This document shows, in pieces, positions 62,156-64,000 of a stretch of 64,000 bases of DNA. Numbering within the stretch: position 1 is the stretch's first letter; each line of letters opens with the position of its first letter. Under the pieces are notes generated by a model. The model was given only the letters and a program-made list of their open reading frames with translations, did not search any database and was not told the DNA's origin. Origin of the DNA: Bryobacterales bacterium (lineage in GTDB: Bacteria > Acidobacteriota > Terriglobia > Bryobacterales > UBA6623); contig JAJDTX010000145.1 in assembly GCA_022826925.1 (NCBI GenBank), forward strand, positions 1-64,000, written 5' to 3'. The position numbers were made by a program, and so were the translations under genes.

Positions 62156-63376
62156 GTGCCCCCCAAGACTACCCACCGACGTCACTTTCTCCTCGGCGCC
62201 GCTGCTGCCAGCGCTGCGAGCGCCCTCGCCTATCCAGCCAACGAAACCATAAACATCGGCTGCATGGGCACCGGCGGCCGATGTCGCGGACTGATGAAGG
62301 ATCTCGCCGGGGTACCCGGCACGCGCATCACGGCGGTCTGCGACATCTGGGACGAGTCCCTCGAACAGGCAAGGCAGATTGCCGGAAGCGACGCTTTCGT
62401 GACGAGGGACTACCACGAATTGTTGGCACGCAGTGACGTCGACGCTGTCCTGATCGGCTCGCCGGACCACTGGCACGTTCCCATGACCGTCGACGCTTGC
62501 AACAGCGGCAAAGACGTATATGTCGAGAAGCCCCTGACGCATGACCTCAGCGAAGGCGACGCTGTGATTCAGGCACAGGATGCGAACCAGAGGATCGTGC
62601 AGGTCGGCACGCAGCAGCGCAGCATGCCGCAGTTCGAGAGGGCCCGGGAAATCCTCGGCGGAGGTGGGCTCGGGACGGTCCACAAGGTGCGCATGACCTG
62701 GAATCGAAATCGGCGGTCCGGACGCCCGGGAGCGGACGAGATCGATTCGTCCACCGTCGACTGGAAGCGTTTTTTGGGAAACGCGCCGCTCCAGCCCTTC
62801 GATGGCTATCGCTTCAGGAACTGGCGCTGGTTCTGGGACTTTGGCGGAGGCATTCTCACCGACCTCATGGTGCATTGGATCGATGCTGTCAATTGGCTGC
62901 TCGACCTGCCCGATCCGGCTCTGGCCACCACGATAGGAGACACGTTCGCCATGGATCGCTGGGAGGCCCCGGACACGATCCAAACCCTGCTCAGCTACCC
63001 CGATAGGAACCTTCAGGTCCATTTCGAGGGCACGTTCGTGAACCAACGCGACAAGGCCATGGTCGAGATCATGGGCACAAAGGGCACGATGTACTTGGAT
63101 CGCGGGCGGTACGAGATCCTCCCGGAACCGGGGAGCGGCATAGAGGCCGAGCTATTTGAGCCTGGGACCGGGGAGCGGGGGGCCGACTTCGACGTGGATG
63201 GCGAGACGCCGCACCTGCAGAACTGGATCGACGCAGTGCGTAGTCGCAAGAAGCCCAACACGCCGGCGGAAGAGGGCGTCCGCGCTTGCGTAAGCGCGCA
63301 TCTGGCGAACCTCGCATTCCGCACCGGGCAAGTCGCGCGCTTGGAAGACCTCAAGCAGGGCGGTCTGGCCGGGTAG
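62156..63376 (+). CDS. Tat-exported Gfo/Idh/MocA-family oxidoreductase
   Basis: The 406-residue protein has a Tat signal (HRRHFLLGAAAASAASALA), then a Rossmann NAD(P) site (INIGCMGTGGRCRGLM), the VDAVLIGSPDHWHVPMTVDACNSGKDVYVEKPLTHDL catalytic region with EKP, and the C-terminal WDFGGGILTDLMVHWIDAVNWLL pocket. Exported members are common in Planctomycetota and Acidobacteriota, usually with tightly bound NADP, and act on sugars or sugar derivatives such as inositol or glycosides. GTG 62156 is the start that keeps the RR motif near the N-terminus. The DUF1501 gene follows on the opposite strand. Confidence 0.9.
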   Translation: MPPKTTHRRHFLLGAAAASAASALAYPANETINIGCMGTGGRCRGLMKDLAGVPGTRITAVCDIWDESLEQARQIAGSDAFVTRDYHELLARSDVDAVLIGSPDHWHVPMTVDACNSGKDVYVEKPLTHDLSEGDAVIQAQDANQRIVQVGTQQRSMPQFERAREILGGGGLGTVHKVRMTWNRNRRSGRPGADEIDSSTVDWKRFLGNAPLQPFDGYRFRNWRWFWDFGGGILTDLMVHWIDAVNWLLDLPDPALATTIGDTFAMDRWEAPDTIQTLLSYPDRNLQVHFEGTFVNQRDKAMVEIMGTKGTMYLDRGRYEILPEPGSGIEAELFEPGTGERGADFDVDGETPHLQNWIDAVRSRKKPNTPAEEGVRACVSAHLANLAFRTGQVARLEDLKQGGLAG

Positions 63377-63462
63377 ACCCCTGTTTGCTGCCCGCGCTTC
63401 GTCCGGCCGCCGCCGCCCGGAGATGAGCGCCGCGCTGGGTGCCGAAAGTCCCGGAGCAGGGC

Positions 63463-64000
63463 CTAGGCGAGCAAGTCCCGCACGACTTCCCCATGGACGT
63501 CGGTCAGCCGGTAGTCCCGGCCAGCGTGGCGGAAGGTCAGCCTCGTATGATCCAAGCCGAGCAGGTGCAGGATCGTGGCGTGCAGATCATGGAAGTGGAT
63601 CTTGTTCTCTACGCCGTAGTAGCCGTACTCGTCGGTCTGGCCATAGGTGATGCCGGGCTTGATCCCGCCGCCAGCCAGCCACATCGTGAAGCCGTGCGGG
63701 TTGTGGTCGCGGCCATCGGCGTTCTCTGCTGTCGGCGTGCGGCCGAACTCGCCGCCCCAAATCACCAGTGTCTCGTCGAGCAATCCGCGCGTCTTGAGGT
63801 CCTTGATGAGAGCGGCGATCGGCTTGTCCACTTGGGCGCACATCTTCGTGAGCGAGTTCTTGAGGTCGAAGTGGTGGTCCCAGCCGTTGCTGTTGCACTG
63901 CACGAAGCGCACGCCGCTCTCGCTGAACCTGCGGGCCATCAGGCACTGGCGCCCGAAATCTTCCGTGACCGGATCGCTCAGGCCGTACATCGCCTTGGTC
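63463..64000 (-). CDS. DUF1501 family protein, C-terminal part (runs off the window)
   Basis: The 179 residues present match the C-terminus of DUF1501: [71 protein letters not shown], followed by [21 protein letters not shown], the phosphatase/sulfatase-like [20 protein letters not shown] and a closing [18 protein letters not shown]. The 5' end lies beyond position 64000. DUF1501 proteins are Tat-exported and normally paired with DUF1800 or a DUF1549/1553 cytochrome gene; the partner would be further right. Confidence 0.9.
   Translation of the reverse strand, partial: TKAMYGLSDPVTEDFGRQCLMARRFSESGVRFVQCNSNGWDHHFDLKNSLTKMCAQVDKPIAALIKDLKTRGLLDETLVIWGGEFGRTPTAENADGRDHNPHGFTMWLAGGGIKPGITYGQTDEYGYYGVENKIHFHDLHATILHLLGLDHTRLTFRHAGRDYRLTDVHGEVVRDLLA

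Noticed and set aside
1-64000. CRISPR array or cas genes
   Set aside because: No regularly spaced 25-40 base repeats and no Cas-type protein were seen anywhere in the window.

Overview
The window looks like a chromosomal segment of a high-GC member of the Acidobacteriota, possibly near Bryobacterales/Solibacter-type lineages. This rests on gene families rather than on any search. They include a VWFA-related protein of the acidobacterial type, a PadR regulator next to an acidobacterial-type FtsX/MacB permease (ADOP), and an Oar-like TonB receptor with a carboxypeptidase-regulatory domain. CRTAC1/ASPIC-UnbV proteins, DUF1552-DUF1592 and DUF1501 cytochrome-type genes, a sulfatase and many Tat-exported enzymes point the same way.

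Region 1-5 kb is a scarred accessory stretch: a truncated RND pump, a phased repeat array resembling a transposon end, an ICMT-like methyltransferase, and a VapBC-like toxin-antitoxin pair followed by a second broken copy of the methyltransferase 3' end. Region 4-12 kb holds housekeeping genes: an aminotransferase, protein-isoaspartate methyltransferase, and the leftward run selB > CoA-binding protein > sugar isomerase > EamA transporter, with the VWA protein divergent from selB. From 12 to 18.6 kb come an IS1595 relic, an exported hydrolase, an exported sugar-acid dehydratase/aldolase pair, a DUF2905 protein, an FG-GAP protein and an epimerase.

Region 17.6-31 kb is largely core: a leftward operon of gamma-carbonic anhydrase, aspS and epimerase; a rightward operon fabV-moaB-lipoprotein-hemL; a leftward pair lysS-recJ; an overlapping TIM-barrel/zinc-ribbon pair; and tRNA-Ala(GGC). 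Just after the tRNA (31-33 kb) is a graveyard of IS110 and toxin-antitoxin remnants.

Region 33-41 kb is a PadR-controlled efflux region (ADOP permease, HlyD adaptor, ABC ATPase) followed by a TonB-dependent receptor. Region 41-45 kb is a DUF1552/DUF1592 operon. Region 45-58 kb is the most unusual part: three exported TPR proteins, two tandem CRTAC1 proteins and an Oar-like receptor packed into divergent units with no obvious enzyme; this is the best candidate for an undescribed exported system. The window ends with a lipoprotein sulfatase, a Uma2 nuclease with a 21-bp tandem repeat, a Tat-exported Gfo/Idh/MocA oxidoreductase and the 3' part of a DUF1501 gene. Several genes have an extended -10 box (TTGCTAnACT type) only 10-13 bases before the start codon, which suggests very short or absent leaders.
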